Shown piece after piece: positions 43,582 through 55,237 of a stretch of 64,000 nt of DNA. Under the pieces are notes generated by a model. It was not told the DNA's origin and did no database searches. It saw only the letters and a program-made list of their open reading frames with translations. The first letter of the stretch is position 1; each line of letters opens with the position of its first letter. Where the stretch lies: positions 663,674-727,673 of the forward strand of contig JAVKGX010000001.1 of the NCBI GenBank assembly GCA_031432545.1, written 5' to 3'. The position numbers and the translations under genes were made by a program. The DNA is from Armatimonadota bacterium (GTDB taxonomy: Bacteria > Sysuimicrobiota > Sysuimicrobiia > Sysuimicrobiales > Sysuimicrobiaceae).

Positions 43582-44457
43582 ATGCTGTTCCAACAGATGA
43601 TCCTCGCCCTCGACCACTACTGGTCGGAGCACGGTTGCGTACTGCAGCAGCCGTACGACGTGGAAGTCGGCGCGGGCACGAAGCACCCGGCTACGTTTCT
43701 GCGCGTGTTGGGCCCGGAGCCGTGGAACACCGCCTACGTCCAGTACTCGCGGCGACCGGCCGACGCGAGGTACGGTGAGAATCCCAACCGGCTGGGCCAC
43801 TACTACCAATACCAGGTGATCCTCAAGCCCTCGCCCGACGACGTGCAGGAGATCTACCTGCGCAGCCTGGAGGCGTTGGGGATCGATCTGCGCGCGCACG
43901 ACGTGCGCTTCGTGGAAGACGACTGGGAGGACGCGAGCCTCGGTGCGTGGGGCCTGGGGTGGGAGGTCTGGCTGGACGGCATGGAGATCACGCAGTTCAC
44001 CTACTTCCAGCAGTGCGGCGGGCTGGACTGCCGCCCCGTGGCCGCCGAGATCACGTACGGCCTGGAACGGCTGTGCATGTATCTGCAGCGCCGCGCCAGC
44101 GTCTACGACCTGGAGTGGGCGCCCGGCGTCACCTACGGCGAGGTGCGCCGCCAGGAGGAGGTCGAGTTCTCTCGGTACGGATTCGAGGTCGCCGACGTCT
44201 CGCGGCTGCGGACGCTGTTCGAGACCTACGAGCAGGAGGCGCAGACGGCGCTGGAGACGGGGCTGGTGCTGCCGGCCTACGACTACGTGCTGAAGTGCTC
44301 ACACGTCTTCAACCTCCTGGATGCGCGCGGCGCGGTCGGGGTGAACGAGCGCGCCGCCCTGCTGGCGCGCAACCGAAGGCTGGCACGCCGGGTGGCCGAA
44401 CAGTACCTGAAAAGCCGCGAAGAACTCGGATTCCCGCTGCTTGGCAAGGAGCACTGA
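43582..44457 (+). CDS. glyQ: glycyl-tRNA synthetase alpha subunit
   Basis: Class II catalytic subunit of the heterotetrameric GlyRS. 291 residues starting [13 protein letters not shown], with [57 protein letters not shown] and [12 protein letters not shown], all typical of GlyQ. Start ATG 43582 after ggaggcg. Regulated by the T-box leader. Confidence 0.97.
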   Translation: MLFQQMILALDHYWSEHGCVLQQPYDVEVGAGTKHPATFLRVLGPEPWNTAYVQYSRRPADARYGENPNRLGHYYQYQVILKPSPDDVQEIYLRSLEALGIDLRAHDVRFVEDDWEDASLGAWGLGWEVWLDGMEITQFTYFQQCGGLDCRPVAAEITYGLERLCMYLQRRASVYDLEWAPGVTYGEVRRQEEVEFSRYGFEVADVSRLRTLFETYEQEAQTALETGLVLPAYDYVLKCSHVFNLLDARGAVGVNERAALLARNRRLARRVAEQYLKSREELGFPLLGKEH

Positions 44458-44473
44458 GCACCGAGGTCGTCCC

Positions 44474-46585
44474 GTGCCCGACCTGCTGTTCGAAATCGGA
44501 ACCGAAGAGATGCCAGCGCGCTTCGTGAGTCCTGCTTCCCGTCAGCTGCAGGAAGCGATCGCGGATCTGTTGGCGGCCGAGCAGTTGCCGGCGGCCTCGC
44601 TGCGGACGTGGGCCACGCCGCGGCGGCTGGCCGTGCTCGCGGCCGGGATCCCCGCCCGGCAGGCCGAAACCGAGCGCGAGGTGCGGGGCCCGGCGGCCAG
44701 AGCGGCATACGGAGAGGACGGGAAGCCGACGCGAGCGGCCGAGGGCTTCGCCCGCTCCGTGGGGGTCGCGGTGGAGATGCTCGAGCGCCGGCGCGGCGAG
44801 GGAGGAGAGTACGTCTTCGCGCGCGTCCGGATACCGGGTAGGCCGGCGGCGGAGGTCCTGGCGGATCGGCTCCCCGCAGTCGTCACCCGTCTGGCCTTCC
44901 CGAAGACGATGCGCTGGGGTGCGCTTGACCTGCGCTTTGGGCGGCCGATCCGCTGGATCGCGGTGCTGCTGGACGACGAGGTAGTGCCGTTCGAGGTCGC
45001 CGGGGTGTACAGCGGCAGGAGCACGCGGGGACACCGCACGCTCAGTCCCGGTCCCCACGTACTGGAGCGCGCCGATGCGTACGAAGCCACCTTGGAGCGC
45101 CACTTCGTCATCGGTGACGCGGACCGTCGCGCCGAGCGCATCCGTCGCCAAGCGGTATCCCTCGCGGCGCAGGTGGGCGGGCAGGCCGAGGTAACCGCCT
45201 CCTTGTTGGAGGAAGTGACATTCCTGGTGGAGTACCCGACCGCGTTTCTGGGACGCTTCGACCCGTCGCATCTGTCCCTGCCGCCGGAGATCCTCGTGAC
45301 GGTGATGCGACACCACCAGCGGTACTTTCCCGTGCGGGGCAGCGACGGCGGCCTTCTGGCGTACTTCGTCGCGGTGCGCGACGGCGACGAATTCGCGATC
45401 GATACAGTGCGCGAGGGGAACGAGTGGGTGTTGGGGGCGCGGCTGACCGACGCCCGGTTCTTCTACGACGAGGACCGCAGGCAGCGGCTTGAAGACCGCC
45501 TGGGCAGGCTCGCCGAGGTCGTGTTCCACCGGGACCTGGGCTCGATGCTCCAGAAGACCGAGCGCGTGGTCGCGCTGGCGGGCTGGCTGGCCGACCGCGT
45601 CGGCCTCGACACCGAGAGCCGACGACACCTGCTGCGCGCGGCGCACCTGTGCAAGGCGGATCTCGGCACGCACGTCGTCGCGGAGTTCCCGGAGCTGCAG
45701 GGCATCGTCGGAGGGATCTACGCACGGCTGGACGGCGAGCCGGAGCCGGTGGCGAGGGCGATCGCCGAACACTATCGTCCGCGCGGAGCCGACGACAAAC
45801 TGCCCCAGGACCTGTTGGCGGCGCTGCTCGGCCTGGCCGACCGGGCCGACACTCTGGCGGGGTTGTTGAGCGCCGGCCACGCACCCAGCGGCTCCGCCGA
45901 TCCCCACGGGTTGCGCCGTGCGGCGTCCGGGCTGCTGGACATCCTGGAGCGCTGGCGCCTGCGACTCTCGATCTACGAGTTGCTCCGCCGGGCGCTGTCG
46001 GGCTACCCGGAGGGGGAGCGATCCGCCGCCGCAGTCGAAGACTTCGTGCGGGACCGGCTGGTCGGCTGGCTGCGCGAGCGCGGGTACCCGCACGACACCG
46101 TTGAAGCCGTGCTGGCCGACGGGGTCGCGGGGAACGACGACCCGGTCGAGGTCGCCTCACGCGCCGCGGCGCTGGAACGGTTTCGCACCAGTCCCGCCTT
46201 CCCGCGCGCGTACGAGGCGTTCGACCGATCCAGCCGCATCCTGGGCCCCGAGTCCCCCCGGCCGGGAGGTCCGCTGCGGGCCGAGCACCCGGCGGAGCGG
46301 GCGCTGCGCGAGACGATCCAGACCGTCGCACCCGCGGTGCAGGCCCTCGTTGCGGAAGGCCGACACGACGAGGCGCTGGCCGAGCTGGCGCGCTTTTGCC
46401 AGCCCGTAGCGGCGCTGTTCGATGCGGTGCTGATCAACGATCCGGATCCCGAGGTGCGCGCCGCCCGCCATGCGCTGCTGGCAGAAGTCGTACGCAGCTT
46501 CCGCCTGGTGGCCGACTTCGGCCGGCTCGTCGTCCCCGGTACGGGGGCCACGAGGGAAGCGGGCGCGGCGGGGGGAACACAGTGA
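44474..46585 (+). CDS. glyS: glycyl-tRNA synthetase beta subunit
   Basis: 703-residue tRNA-binding partner of GlyQ. The N-terminus LLFEIGTEEMPARFV, the RSTRGHR loop, VMRHHQRYFPV and FFYDEDRRQ motifs, HD-like and DALR-type anticodon regions are visible in order. GTG 44474 was chosen with gaggt upstream. The stop overlaps dgt as GTGA. Confidence 0.96.
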   Translation: MPDLLFEIGTEEMPARFVSPASRQLQEAIADLLAAEQLPAASLRTWATPRRLAVLAAGIPARQAETEREVRGPAARAAYGEDGKPTRAAEGFARSVGVAVEMLERRRGEGGEYVFARVRIPGRPAAEVLADRLPAVVTRLAFPKTMRWGALDLRFGRPIRWIAVLLDDEVVPFEVAGVYSGRSTRGHRTLSPGPHVLERADAYEATLERHFVIGDADRRAERIRRQAVSLAAQVGGQAEVTASLLEEVTFLVEYPTAFLGRFDPSHLSLPPEILVTVMRHHQRYFPVRGSDGGLLAYFVAVRDGDEFAIDTVREGNEWVLGARLTDARFFYDEDRRQRLEDRLGRLAEVVFHRDLGSMLQKTERVVALAGWLADRVGLDTESRRHLLRAAHLCKADLGTHVVAEFPELQGIVGGIYARLDGEPEPVARAIAEHYRPRGADDKLPQDLLAALLGLADRADTLAGLLSAGHAPSGSADPHGLRRAASGLLDILERWRLRLSIYELLRRALSGYPEGERSAAAVEDFVRDRLVGWLRERGYPHDTVEAVLADGVAGNDDPVEVASRAAALERFRTSPAFPRAYEAFDRSSRILGPESPRPGGPLRAEHPAERALRETIQTVAPAVQALVAEGRHDEALAELARFCQPVAALFDAVLINDPDPEVRAARHALLAEVVRSFRLVADFGRLVVPGTGATREAGAAGGTQ

Positions 46586-47658
46586 ACGTGGCGGACCTGC
46601 GGCGGATTCGACAGCGTACGGAGGAGTGGGAGGCGCGCGCCCTCTCGCCCCGGGCCGCGCTGGCTTCGCGGTCGCGCGGCCGCGAGCGGCCAGAGCCCGA
46701 AGACGACCTGCGTACCTGCTTCCAGCGCGACCGGGACCGCGTGATCCACAGCAAGGCGTTCCGGCGTCTGAAGCACAAGACGCAGGTCTTCCTGTCGCCG
46801 GAGGGAGATCACTACCGCACGCGGCTGACGCACACGCTGGAGATCAGCCAGATCGCGCGGACAATCGCGCGGGCTCTCAGGCTCAACGAGGATCTGACCG
46901 AAGCGATCGTGCTCGCGCACGACCTGGGACACCCCCCGTTCGGCCACGCCGGCGAGGCGGCCCTGGACGCGGCGATGGCCCCGTACGGCGGATTCCGGCA
47001 CTACGAGCAGAGCCTGCGCGTGGTTCAGCTGCTGGAACCGCACCGGCGTTCGGACGGGACGGTGGAGTGGGGGCTGAATCTGACCTGGGAAGTCCGCGAC
47101 GGCATTGGCAGCCACAGCAAGGGTCGGGCCGACATCGGGCCGGACGACGAGGGGCTGCCGCAGACGCTGGAAGGTCAGGTCGCGCGGGTGGCCGACCGCA
47201 TCGCCTACGTGCACCACGACATGGACGACGCCATACGCGGCGGGTTGGTGGACGAAGACGAGATCCCGCGCGGCGTGCGCGACGTGCTGGGAGCCACCCG
47301 TGGGCGCTGGGTGGACACGCTGGTCCGGGACGTGGTCGCCTGCAGCGAGGACGCCCCCCAGATCCAAATGAGCGACCCCGTGCGGGAAGCCCTCAATGCA
47401 CTCAAGGAGTTCCTGTTCGAGCGGGTGTATCTGAATCCGCAGGCCAAAAGCGAAGAGCCGCGCGCGCAGCGCCTGGTGCGCATGCTGTTCGATTACCTGG
47501 TGGCGCACCCCGAGGAGATCTCGCCGGAATACCGGCGGTGGATCAAGCACGGCGAGGCGATCCCGCGCGTCGTCTGCGACTTCCTCGCCGGGATGACGGA
47601 CCGGTACGCTGTCCGGATGGGAGAGACCCTGTTTCTGCCGAGAAGCTGGCAACTGTGA
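46582..47658 (+). CDS. dgt: dGTPase-like HD-domain triphosphohydrolase
   Basis: 358 residues with HD metal ligands in RLTHTLEISQIART and LAHDLGHPPFGHAGE, then ADRIAYVHHDMDDAI. It belongs to the dGTP triphosphohydrolase family that turns dNTPs into nucleosides and PPP. It starts at GTG inside the glyS stop and is likely in the glyQS transcript. Exact nucleotide preference is not predictable. Confidence 0.9.
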   Translation: MNVADLRRIRQRTEEWEARALSPRAALASRSRGRERPEPEDDLRTCFQRDRDRVIHSKAFRRLKHKTQVFLSPEGDHYRTRLTHTLEISQIARTIARALRLNEDLTEAIVLAHDLGHPPFGHAGEAALDAAMAPYGGFRHYEQSLRVVQLLEPHRRSDGTVEWGLNLTWEVRDGIGSHSKGRADIGPDDEGLPQTLEGQVARVADRIAYVHHDMDDAIRGGLVDEDEIPRGVRDVLGATRGRWVDTLVRDVVACSEDAPQIQMSDPVREALNALKEFLFERVYLNPQAKSEEPRAQRLVRMLFDYLVAHPEEISPEYRRWIKHGEAIPRVVCDFLAGMTDRYAVRMGETLFLPRSWQL

Positions 47659-47743
47659 GCGCCGTGGTGTGCGGCCTGCGCTCGGCAAACGGCCGGCACG
47701 TGTGTCCGTGCGACCACGGACCGCCGACCACGAAACGGAGGTG

Positions 47744-49714
47744 ATGGGTCTGGACACGATGGTTTGGGCACCGGTGGCGGGCGCGATCGGGTTGGTGTAC
47801 GCGGGGTATCTGGCGGTGTCGGTTTCCCGGCGGGATCCCGGCACCGATCAGATGCGCGCGTTGATGGGTGCGATCCAAGAAGGTGCCATGGCATTTCTGG
47901 CGCGCGAGTACCGGGCGATCGCGGTCTTCGTGCTGGTCCTGTTCGTCATCCTCGCCGCGCCGGGCCTGGTGCCGCAGATCACCTGGCAGACGGCGGTCGC
48001 GTTCCTGTTCGGCGCCGGATGCTCGATCCTCGCTGGCTACTTCGGGATGCAGATCGCCACGCGGGCCAACGCCCGGACGGCCAGCGCGGCGCGGGACGGG
48101 GTGGACCGCGCGATGGCGGTGGCGTTCCCGGGCGGCGCGGTGATGGGCATGACCGTCGTCGGGTTGGGCCTGCTGGGCGTGGGTCTGCTCTATCTGTGGC
48201 TGCGCGACCCCAACGAGGTCATCGGTTTCTCATTGGGGGCGTCTTCGGTGGCCTTGTTCGCGCGCGTCGGAGGCGGGATCTACACAAAGGGTGCGGATGT
48301 CGGCGCCGACCTGGTCGGCAAGGTGGAGGCGGGGATCCCCGAGGACGACCCCCGCAACCCTGCGGTGATCGCCGACGCGGTGGGCGACAACGTCGGTGAT
48401 GTGGCGGGCATGGGGGCCGACCTGTTCGAATCCTACGTCGGATCGGTCATCGCCGGCCTGGCCATCGGTCTGGCGCAGCACGGGGAGCGGGGTGTGCTGC
48501 TGGCCTTGAGCCTGGCCGCCGTGGGCATCGTCGCGTCGTTGCTGGGAACGTTCTTCGTCCGCGCCGGACGTGGCCGGCACCCGCAGGCGGCGCTGCGTGC
48601 GGGGACGTTCGCCTCGGCCCTGTTCATGGCCGCCGGCTCGTGGGTCGTCGTGCAGACCCTGTTCGGACAGATCGGGGCGTTCTGGGCCGTCGTCTTGGGA
48701 CTTGCGGCCGGGGTCGTCATCGGGCTCGTCGCCGAGTACTACACGTCCGGACGCGAGGTCCAACGCCTGGCGGAGTCGGCGCGCACCGGCCCCGCGACCG
48801 TGATCATCGCCGGGACCGCGCAGGGAATGCTGAGCACGGTGGTCCCGCTTGTCGTGATCGCGCTGGCCACGATCTTCGCGTTTCGTCTGGCCGACTTCTT
48901 CGGGATCGCGCTGGCCGCCATCGGCATGCTGTCGATCACCGGCATGACGGTATCGGTGGACGCCTACGGTCCGATCGCCGACAACTCCGCCGGCATCGCG
49001 GAGATGGCCGGGCTGGGGTCGGAGGTGCGCCGGGTCGCCGACCAGCTGGATGCCGCCGGCAACACCACCGCGGCGATCGCCAAGGGGTTTGCGATCGGGT
49101 CGGCGGCTCTGACCGCACTGGCGCTGTTCTTCTTCTACCGCCAGGCGGTGGCGCTGGAGGCGATCAACATCATGGATCCTGACGTCATCGCCGGGCTGTT
49201 CATCGGCGGGATCGTGCCGTTCTTGTTCGCCGCCCTGGCGATGCGCGCGGTCGGCCGCACGGCCGAGGTCATGGTGGCCGAGGTGCGGCGGCAGTTCCGG
49301 GAGATCCCGGGGATCATGGAGGGCAGCGCGAGGCCCGACTATGCGCGGTGTGTGGGGATCGCCACCTCCGGAGCGCTGCGCGAGATGATCGCCCCCGGCC
49401 TCAGCGCCGTCGCCATCCCTCTGCTGGTGGGCTTCACGCTCGGCAAGGAATCGCTGGGCGGGTTGCTGGCGGGCGCCATCGTCACGGGCGTGCCGCTGGC
49501 GCTGTACCTGGCGAATGCCGGCGGCGCGTGGGACAATGCCAAAAAGCACATCGAGGAAGGACACCTAGGAGGCAAGAGTTCCGACGCGCACAAGGCCGCC
49601 GTCATCGGCGACACCGTCGGCGACCCGTACAAGGACACCGCCGGCCCGTCGCTCAACATCCTGATCAAGTTGATGACGGTCGTCGCCTTGGTGTTCGCGC
49701 CCCTGTTCCGCTGA
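47744..49714 (+). CDS. hppA: membrane ion-pumping pyrophosphatase
   Basis: 656-residue protein with about 16 membrane helices that couples PPi hydrolysis to H+ or Na+ export. The PPi site is seen in [53 protein letters not shown], and near the end [27 protein letters not shown] has Ala where K+-independent enzymes have Lys, so it is probably the K+-dependent class. H+ versus Na+ specificity is undecided. ATG 47744 lies just after cggaggtg; ATG 47759 is an alternative. Confidence 0.95.
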   Translation: MGLDTMVWAPVAGAIGLVYAGYLAVSVSRRDPGTDQMRALMGAIQEGAMAFLAREYRAIAVFVLVLFVILAAPGLVPQITWQTAVAFLFGAGCSILAGYFGMQIATRANARTASAARDGVDRAMAVAFPGGAVMGMTVVGLGLLGVGLLYLWLRDPNEVIGFSLGASSVALFARVGGGIYTKGADVGADLVGKVEAGIPEDDPRNPAVIADAVGDNVGDVAGMGADLFESYVGSVIAGLAIGLAQHGERGVLLALSLAAVGIVASLLGTFFVRAGRGRHPQAALRAGTFASALFMAAGSWVVVQTLFGQIGAFWAVVLGLAAGVVIGLVAEYYTSGREVQRLAESARTGPATVIIAGTAQGMLSTVVPLVVIALATIFAFRLADFFGIALAAIGMLSITGMTVSVDAYGPIADNSAGIAEMAGLGSEVRRVADQLDAAGNTTAAIAKGFAIGSAALTALALFFFYRQAVALEAINIMDPDVIAGLFIGGIVPFLFAALAMRAVGRTAEVMVAEVRRQFREIPGIMEGSARPDYARCVGIATSGALREMIAPGLSAVAIPLLVGFTLGKESLGGLLAGAIVTGVPLALYLANAGGAWDNAKKHIEEGHLGGKSSDAHKAAVIGDTVGDPYKDTAGPSLNILIKLMTVVALVFAPLFR

Positions 49715-49749
49715 GGGTGAGGCGACGCAGGGATTCTCCGGATGGTACC

Positions 49750-49763
49750 CGAATGGCCATTCG
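49750..49763. promoter_or_regulatory. 14-bp perfect palindrome upstream of dnaG-rpoD
   Basis: CGAATGGCCATTCG is fully self-complementary and stands in the 186-base gap after hppA. It could be an operator for the dnaG-rpoD operon. The factor is unknown. Confidence 0.4.
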
Positions 49764-49800
49764 TTATCCCGTTTGGGACAGGCAAAGGGGGATCAGCAGG

Positions 49801-49845
49801 TAGGGCCCGCGGCCGCAGCCGAGGGCCCTAATACCTTGCCTTTTG
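49801..49845 (+). terminator. hairpin terminator between hppA and dnaG
   Basis: Perfect 8-bp stem TAGGGCCC (49801-49808) with GGGCCCTA (49823-49830) around a 14-base loop that is itself partly palindromic (GCGGCCGC), followed by a pyrimidine-rich stretch with TTTT. Confidence 0.55.
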
Positions 49846-49900
49846 TCCGCCCCGACACGCGGCGCGAGACCTCCGGCCCCGAAAGACGGGTGGAACCGAC

Positions 49901-51661
49901 GTGGTGACCGACGCGATCCGCGAGCAGATCCGCAGCCGGACGGACATCGTCGAGCTGGCCTCCGCCCACGTGACGCTGCGAAAGCGCGGCAGGCGTTACG
50001 TGGGCTTGTGCCCATTCCACAGCGAGAAGACCCCCAGCTTCACGGTCGACCGCGAGCGCGGCCTGTTCTATTGCTTTGGCTGCCACGCCGGGGGCGATGT
50101 CTATGACTTCGTGATGCGCATCCAGAACGTCTCGTTCACCGAGGCGGCCCGTGAACTCGCGCGTCGCGCCGGCGTGGCGATCGAGGCCGCTGGGGACGAC
50201 AGCCGCCGCCGCAGCGAGTGGGAGACGCTGTATCGGGCGCTGGACGGCGCAGCGCGCTTCTTCGAGGGCAACCTGGCACATCCCGAGACCGGTCGCGAGG
50301 CCCGCAGTTACCTCGAATCGCGGGGCGTGGACGGGGCAACGCGCGAGCGCTTCCGCCTGGGGTACGCGCCTGATGCCTGGGACCACCTGCTGCGGCACCT
50401 CGTCGCGGGAGGACACACCGCCGCCACGCTGGAGAGAGTCGGGCTGGTCCACCCGCGGCCGGGCGGAGAGGGTCACTACGACGCGTTCCGCCACCGCCTG
50501 ATCTTCCCAATCCTCGATCTCCAAGACCGCGTCGTGGCCTTCGGGGGTCGGGTTCTGCGGCCCGACGATCAACCCAAATACCTGAACTCGCGCGACAGCC
50601 CCGTCTTCCACAAAGGAAGGACGTTGTACGGGCTCGGCTGGGCCCGCGAGGCGATCCGGTCCCAGGGGCGCGCGGTCGTCGTCGAAGGTTACATGGACGC
50701 GATCTCCTGCCACCAGCACGGCGTCACAGAGGCCGTCGCCACGCTGGGCACCGCGCTCACGGCTGACCAGGCGGCCCTGTTGCGCCGGTTCACGTCGCTG
50801 GTGATCCTGGTCTACGACTCCGACGAGGCAGGCCGCAGGGCCGCGGAACGTGCCTTGCCCCTGTTCGAGGACGCCGGGGTCGAAGTCCGAGCCGTCCTCC
50901 TGCCCGACGGGCTGGATCCCGACGCGTTCCTGCGAGCCCGGGGCCGCGATGCGTTCCGCCGTGCCCTGGATGGGGCGCTGCCGTTGTTCCCGTTCGCCCT
51001 GCAGCAGGCGATGGCGCGCCATCGGTCTGACACCACGGAAGGAAAGGTACGCATCATCGACGAAGTCCTGCCTCTGATCGCCAGCGTACGCCACGACGTC
51101 GCCCGGTCCGAGCACATCGCCCAGCTGACGCAGCGGCTCGCCGTGCCGGAGGAGGCCGTCCGGGCGCGTCTGCGCGCCCTTCGGCGGGCTCCGGCGGGGC
51201 CGGAGCGCACACCGGATCCCGTGCGGGCGTGGGCAGAACGGGGAAACGCGCGGGCGGTTGCAGAGCGGCACATCCTGACGCTGATGTTAGAGGATGAGCA
51301 GGCGCGGTTGCGCCTGGTCGGGGCGTTGGGCGAGGCGGATTTCAGCGACCCGATCCACCGGGAGATCTTCAGCAGGCTTTCGGGGACCGATACCGAAATC
51401 CATCGGATCCGCAGGGATCTGCCCGAGCCGGCGCGGGAGGTGCTGAACCGGCTGATCTTCGGAGAGCGTCCGGCGGTTCTGGACGTCGAGGGCTGCATCG
51501 CGCGCATCCGCGCCGAGCAGCGGAAGGAACGGCGAGCCGCGCTCGTTGCCGCAATTGAGGAGGCCCAGCGCCGCGGAGACTCGGACCGCGTGCGTGAGAT
51601 CCAGCAGGAGCTGCAGCGGCTTAGTGCCGCGCCAACCGAGAGCACGGCGAGGACCGGCTGA
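49901..51661 (+). CDS. dnaG: DNA primase
   Basis: 586-residue replication primase. N-terminal zinc-binding domain ([27 protein letters not shown]), RNA polymerase core with the TOPRIM Glu in [11 protein letters not shown] and the Asp pair in [12 protein letters not shown], and a helical C-terminal helicase-binding domain from about residue 440. Two tandem GTG starts (49901, 49904) are possible; the Shine-Dalgarno is weak. It pairs with rpoD downstream, the classical macromolecular-synthesis arrangement. Confidence 0.96.
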   Translation: MVTDAIREQIRSRTDIVELASAHVTLRKRGRRYVGLCPFHSEKTPSFTVDRERGLFYCFGCHAGGDVYDFVMRIQNVSFTEAARELARRAGVAIEAAGDDSRRRSEWETLYRALDGAARFFEGNLAHPETGREARSYLESRGVDGATRERFRLGYAPDAWDHLLRHLVAGGHTAATLERVGLVHPRPGGEGHYDAFRHRLIFPILDLQDRVVAFGGRVLRPDDQPKYLNSRDSPVFHKGRTLYGLGWAREAIRSQGRAVVVEGYMDAISCHQHGVTEAVATLGTALTADQAALLRRFTSLVILVYDSDEAGRRAAERALPLFEDAGVEVRAVLLPDGLDPDAFLRARGRDAFRRALDGALPLFPFALQQAMARHRSDTTEGKVRIIDEVLPLIASVRHDVARSEHIAQLTQRLAVPEEAVRARLRALRRAPAGPERTPDPVRAWAERGNARAVAERHILTLMLEDEQARLRLVGALGEADFSDPIHREIFSRLSGTDTEIHRIRRDLPEPAREVLNRLIFGERPAVLDVEGCIARIRAEQRKERRAALVAAIEEAQRRGDSDRVREIQQELQRLSAAPTESTARTG

Positions 51662-51692
51662 AGGGCGGTCTTCGGGAAGGGAATCGTACCCC

Positions 51693-52793
51693 ATGGCGAG
51701 TCGGAAGAAAGCCGTCGTGGACGTCAGGCCGCTGAGCGACGACCTGTCGCCGGAGTTGCGGGAGCTCATCGAGCTCGGCCGCAAGAAGGGCCATCTGCTC
51801 TATGACGAGATCGTCAAGGCGATCCCGGCCGTGGAGAACAACACCGAGGAGTCGGAGCGCGTCTTCAACGTCCTCCAGGAGATGGACATCGCGGTGAAGG
51901 ACAAGGAGGACGACGAGGACGAGGAGCAGGCCAAGGCCGCGGAGATCGAGCCGCTCGAAGGCGTCTCCATCGACGACCCGGTCCGGATGTACCTCAAGGA
52001 GATCGGCCGCGTCCCGCTGCTCACCGCGGCGCAGGAGGTGGAACTCGCCAAGCGCATGGAGCGCGGCGACGAGGAGGCCAAGCGCAAGCTCATCGAAGCC
52101 AACCTGCGCCTGGTGGTCGCGATCGCCAAGAAGTACGTCGGCAGGGGAATGCTGTTTCTCGACTTGATCCAGGAGGGCAACCTGGGGCTGATACGGGCGG
52201 TGGAGAAGTTCGACTGGCGCAAGGGCTTCAAGTTCAGCACCTACGCCACGTGGTGGATCCGCCAGGCGATCACGCGCGCGCTCGCGGATCAGGCGCGGAC
52301 GATCCGCGTCCCCGTACACATGGTGGAGACCATCAACAAACTCACGCGGATCGCCCGTCAGCTCCTGCAGCAGAAAGGGCGGGAGCCCACGCCGGAAGAG
52401 ATCGGGGAGGAGATGAAGCTGCCCACCGAGCGGGTCCGGGAGATCATGAAGATTGCGCAGGAGCCGATCTCGCTGGAGACGCCGATCGGCGAGGAGGAAG
52501 ACAGCCACCTCGGCGACTTCATCGAGGACGCCGACGCGCTGGCGCCCGCCGAAGCGGCGTCGTTCACGATGCTCAAAGAGCAGCTGGAGGGCGTCTTGGA
52601 CACGCTGACCGCGCGCGAGCGCAACGTGCTGCGGCTGCGCTTCGGGCTGGACGACGGCCGTCCGCGCACGCTGGAGGAGGTCGGTCGGGAGTTCGGCGTC
52701 ACGCGCGAGCGCATCCGTCAGATCGAGGCGAAGGCGTTGCGCAAGCTGCGCCACCCCTCCCGCAGCAAGCGGCTGAAGGACTTCATCGAGTAG
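51693..52793 (+). CDS. rpoD: primary sigma factor (sigma-70/SigA)
   Basis: 366 residues. A short acidic region 1.1 is followed by region 1.2 ([18 protein letters not shown]), region 2 ([57 protein letters not shown]), region 3 and region 4 ([38 protein letters not shown]). This housekeeping factor explains the TTGACA/TATAAT-like promoters seen in the window. It starts 31 bases after dnaG. Confidence 0.98.
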   Translation: MASRKKAVVDVRPLSDDLSPELRELIELGRKKGHLLYDEIVKAIPAVENNTEESERVFNVLQEMDIAVKDKEDDEDEEQAKAAEIEPLEGVSIDDPVRMYLKEIGRVPLLTAAQEVELAKRMERGDEEAKRKLIEANLRLVVAIAKKYVGRGMLFLDLIQEGNLGLIRAVEKFDWRKGFKFSTYATWWIRQAITRALADQARTIRVPVHMVETINKLTRIARQLLQQKGREPTPEEIGEEMKLPTERVREIMKIAQEPISLETPIGEEEDSHLGDFIEDADALAPAEAASFTMLKEQLEGVLDTLTARERNVLRLRFGLDDGRPRTLEEVGREFGVTRERIRQIEAKALRKLRHPSRSKRLKDFIE

Positions 52794-52964
52794 CGCGTCC
52801 GGCGCCCGGGGGCGAGCACCGGTCGCGATCGTCCCGAAAGTATCCCCCGCCACCGCCCCGGTGAGATCCTCCGTCCGCGCCGCCTGCGATACCTTCTGTT
52901 GTATGGTGGAAGGCGGCGGGCGGCCAGGACCACCACCCCGCCACCTTTGACCAGGGAGGGTTAA

Positions 52965-54221
52965 GTGCACCACGACGTCAAGGATCTCGGTCTGGCACCC
53001 CGCGGCCGGCAGCGCATCGAGTGGGCGGACCACGAGATGAGGGTGCTCCGCACGATCCGGCAGCGTTTCGAGCGCGAGGCGCCGCTGCGCGGGCTGCGGA
53101 TCGCAGCCTGCCTGCACGTCACGACGGAGACGGCCAACCTGATGCGGACGCTGGCCGCCGGCGGGGCGGAGGTGGCGCTGTGCGCCAGCAACCCGCTGTC
53201 CACGCAGGACGACGTGGCGGCGGCGCTGGTGGGGCACTACGGGATTCCCGTCTTCGCCGTCCGGGGGGAGGATCGGGACACTTACTACGACCACATCCAG
53301 CGGGCTCTGGAGATCCGGCCACACGTCACGATGGACGACGGCGCCGACCTAGTGAGCACGCTGCACGCCCGGCGCACGGATTTGCTGGAGGGTGTGGTGG
53401 GCGGGACGGAGGAGACGACGACCGGCGTGGTCCGCCTGCGGGCGATGGCGCGGGACGGCGTGCTGCGCTACCCGATCGTGGCGGTCAACGACGCGAAGAC
53501 CAAGCACTGGTTCGACAACCGCTACGGGACCGGGCAGTCTACGATCGACGGGCTGCTGCGGGCGACGAACCTGCTGCTGGCGGGGCGGCGTCTGGTGGTC
53601 TGCGGCTACGGGTCGTGCGGGCGCGGGGTGGCGTCCCGCGCGCGGGGGATGGGGGCGCACGTGATCGTCACGGAAATAAGCCCCCTCGCGGCGCTGGAGG
53701 CCGTGATGGAGGGATTCCCGGTGATGCCGATGTCCGAGGCCGCGCGCGTCGGCGAGATCTTCGTCACGGTGACCGGCAACCGTGATGTCCTGCGCAGAGA
53801 ACACTTCGAGCTGATGCGGGACGGGGCGGTGTTGGCCAACGCCGGCCACTTCAACGTCGAGATCGACATCCCCGCGCTGGAGGCCATCAGCCGCTCCCGG
53901 CGGGCGGTACGCGAGCACGTCGAGGAGTTCACGTTGCCCGACGGCCGCCGCCTGTACCTGCTGGCCGAAGGACGGTTGCTGAACCTCGCGGCGGCCGAGG
54001 GCCACCCGGCGGCGGTGATGGACATGTCGTTCGCCAACCAGGCACTGTGCGTGGAGTGGCTGGCGCAAGAAGGCCGCAACCTGGAGCGGCGGGTGTATCC
54101 GGTGCCGGAGGAGATCGACCGGCGGGTCGCCTCCCTCAAGCTCGAGGCGATGGGCATCCGGATCGACGACCTCACCCCCGACCAGCGCCGCTACCTGGAG
54201 TCCTGGGAAGAGGGGACCTGA
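52965..54221 (+). CDS. ahcY: adenosylhomocysteinase
   Basis: NAD-dependent hydrolase splitting S-adenosylhomocysteine in the methyl cycle. 418 residues, the short form without the insertion of the longer bacterial enzymes. [70 protein letters not shown], the NAD loop [11 protein letters not shown], and the AGHFNVEID block are all present. Start GTG 52965 after gggagggtta. Confidence 0.97.
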   Translation: MHHDVKDLGLAPRGRQRIEWADHEMRVLRTIRQRFEREAPLRGLRIAACLHVTTETANLMRTLAAGGAEVALCASNPLSTQDDVAAALVGHYGIPVFAVRGEDRDTYYDHIQRALEIRPHVTMDDGADLVSTLHARRTDLLEGVVGGTEETTTGVVRLRAMARDGVLRYPIVAVNDAKTKHWFDNRYGTGQSTIDGLLRATNLLLAGRRLVVCGYGSCGRGVASRARGMGAHVIVTEISPLAALEAVMEGFPVMPMSEAARVGEIFVTVTGNRDVLRREHFELMRDGAVLANAGHFNVEIDIPALEAISRSRRAVREHVEEFTLPDGRRLYLLAEGRLLNLAAAEGHPAAVMDMSFANQALCVEWLAQEGRNLERRVYPVPEEIDRRVASLKLEAMGIRIDDLTPDQRRYLESWEEGT

Positions 54222-54262
54222 CCCCGCGCGGCCAGGACAGCCGTTGCGCGAGGCGTCCTGAG

Positions 54263-55237
54263 ATGGTGGACATCGAAGTCCGCAGGCTGTCCAAGACCTA
54301 CACGGTTCCCGAGCGCGAGGCCGGCCTCGCAGCGGCCATCCGCAGCCTGGTGCGGCGGCGGTGGCGGGCCGTGGAGGCTGTCCGGTCCATCTCCTTCGAG
54401 GTGGCCGCGGGGGAGATCGTGGGGTTCCTAGGCCCCAACGGCGCCGGCAAGACGACCACCCTCAAGATGCTGTCGGGTCTGCTGCACCCGACCGCGGGGG
54501 AAGCACGCGTCCTGGGGCACGTGCCGTGGCGTCGCGAGCGCCAGTTCTTGCGGTGGATCACGCTCGTCATGGGCAGCCGCAACCAGCTGAACTGGGACAT
54601 CCCCGCGGCGGACTCGTTCGAGCTGAACCGCGCGATCTACGACATTCCCGACGCCGACTACCGCCGAACGGTGCGCGAGCTGACCGAACTGCTCGACCTC
54701 GAAGGCCTGCTGCGCAAGCCGGTGCGCAACCTCTCTTTGGGCGAGCGGATGAAGGTCGAGATCGCGGCCGCGCTGCTGCACCGCCCCCGCGTGCTGTTCC
54801 TGGACGAACCCACCCTCGGCCTCGACGTGGTGATGCAGCGGCGCATCCGCCAGTTCGTGGGCGAGTACAACCGCCGCCACGGCGCGACGGTGCTGCTGAC
54901 CAGCCACTACATGGCCGACGTGGAAGCGCTGTGCCGCCGGGTGATCGTCATTCACCACGGACGGTTGCTGTTCGACGGAGACCTCTCCTCGCTCGTCGAG
55001 CGCTTCGCTCCCACGAAGGTGCTGACGGTGGCTCTCGCCGACGGGGTGTCGCCCGATCTGCGCGAGTATGGGGAGATCCTGTCGCGCGAGGAAGGCCGCG
55101 TGACGCTGCGGGTCGCCAAGGCCGACACGCCCCGTGTGATTGCGCGGCTGCTGGCCGATCTCCCGGTCAGCGACCTCAGCGTCGAGGATCCGCCTATTGA
55201 GGAAGTGATCGAGCAGGTCTTCTCGGTGCCGGCGTGA
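54263..55237 (+). CDS. ABC-2 exporter ATPase (COG4586-like)
   Basis: 324-residue ATPase. Walker A GPNGAGKTTTLKML, the subfamily string VMGSRNQLNWDIPAADSF, signature LSLGERMKVEIAAAL, Walker B VLFLDEPTLGLD and the LLTSHYMADVEAL histidine are visible. It forms an operon of overlapping genes with the next two permeases. Members of this three-gene type are widespread and of unknown cargo. Confidence 0.9.
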   Translation: MVDIEVRRLSKTYTVPEREAGLAAAIRSLVRRRWRAVEAVRSISFEVAAGEIVGFLGPNGAGKTTTLKMLSGLLHPTAGEARVLGHVPWRRERQFLRWITLVMGSRNQLNWDIPAADSFELNRAIYDIPDADYRRTVRELTELLDLEGLLRKPVRNLSLGERMKVEIAAALLHRPRVLFLDEPTLGLDVVMQRRIRQFVGEYNRRHGATVLLTSHYMADVEALCRRVIVIHHGRLLFDGDLSSLVERFAPTKVLTVALADGVSPDLREYGEILSREEGRVTLRVAKADTPRVIARLLADLPVSDLSVEDPPIEEVIEQVFSVPA

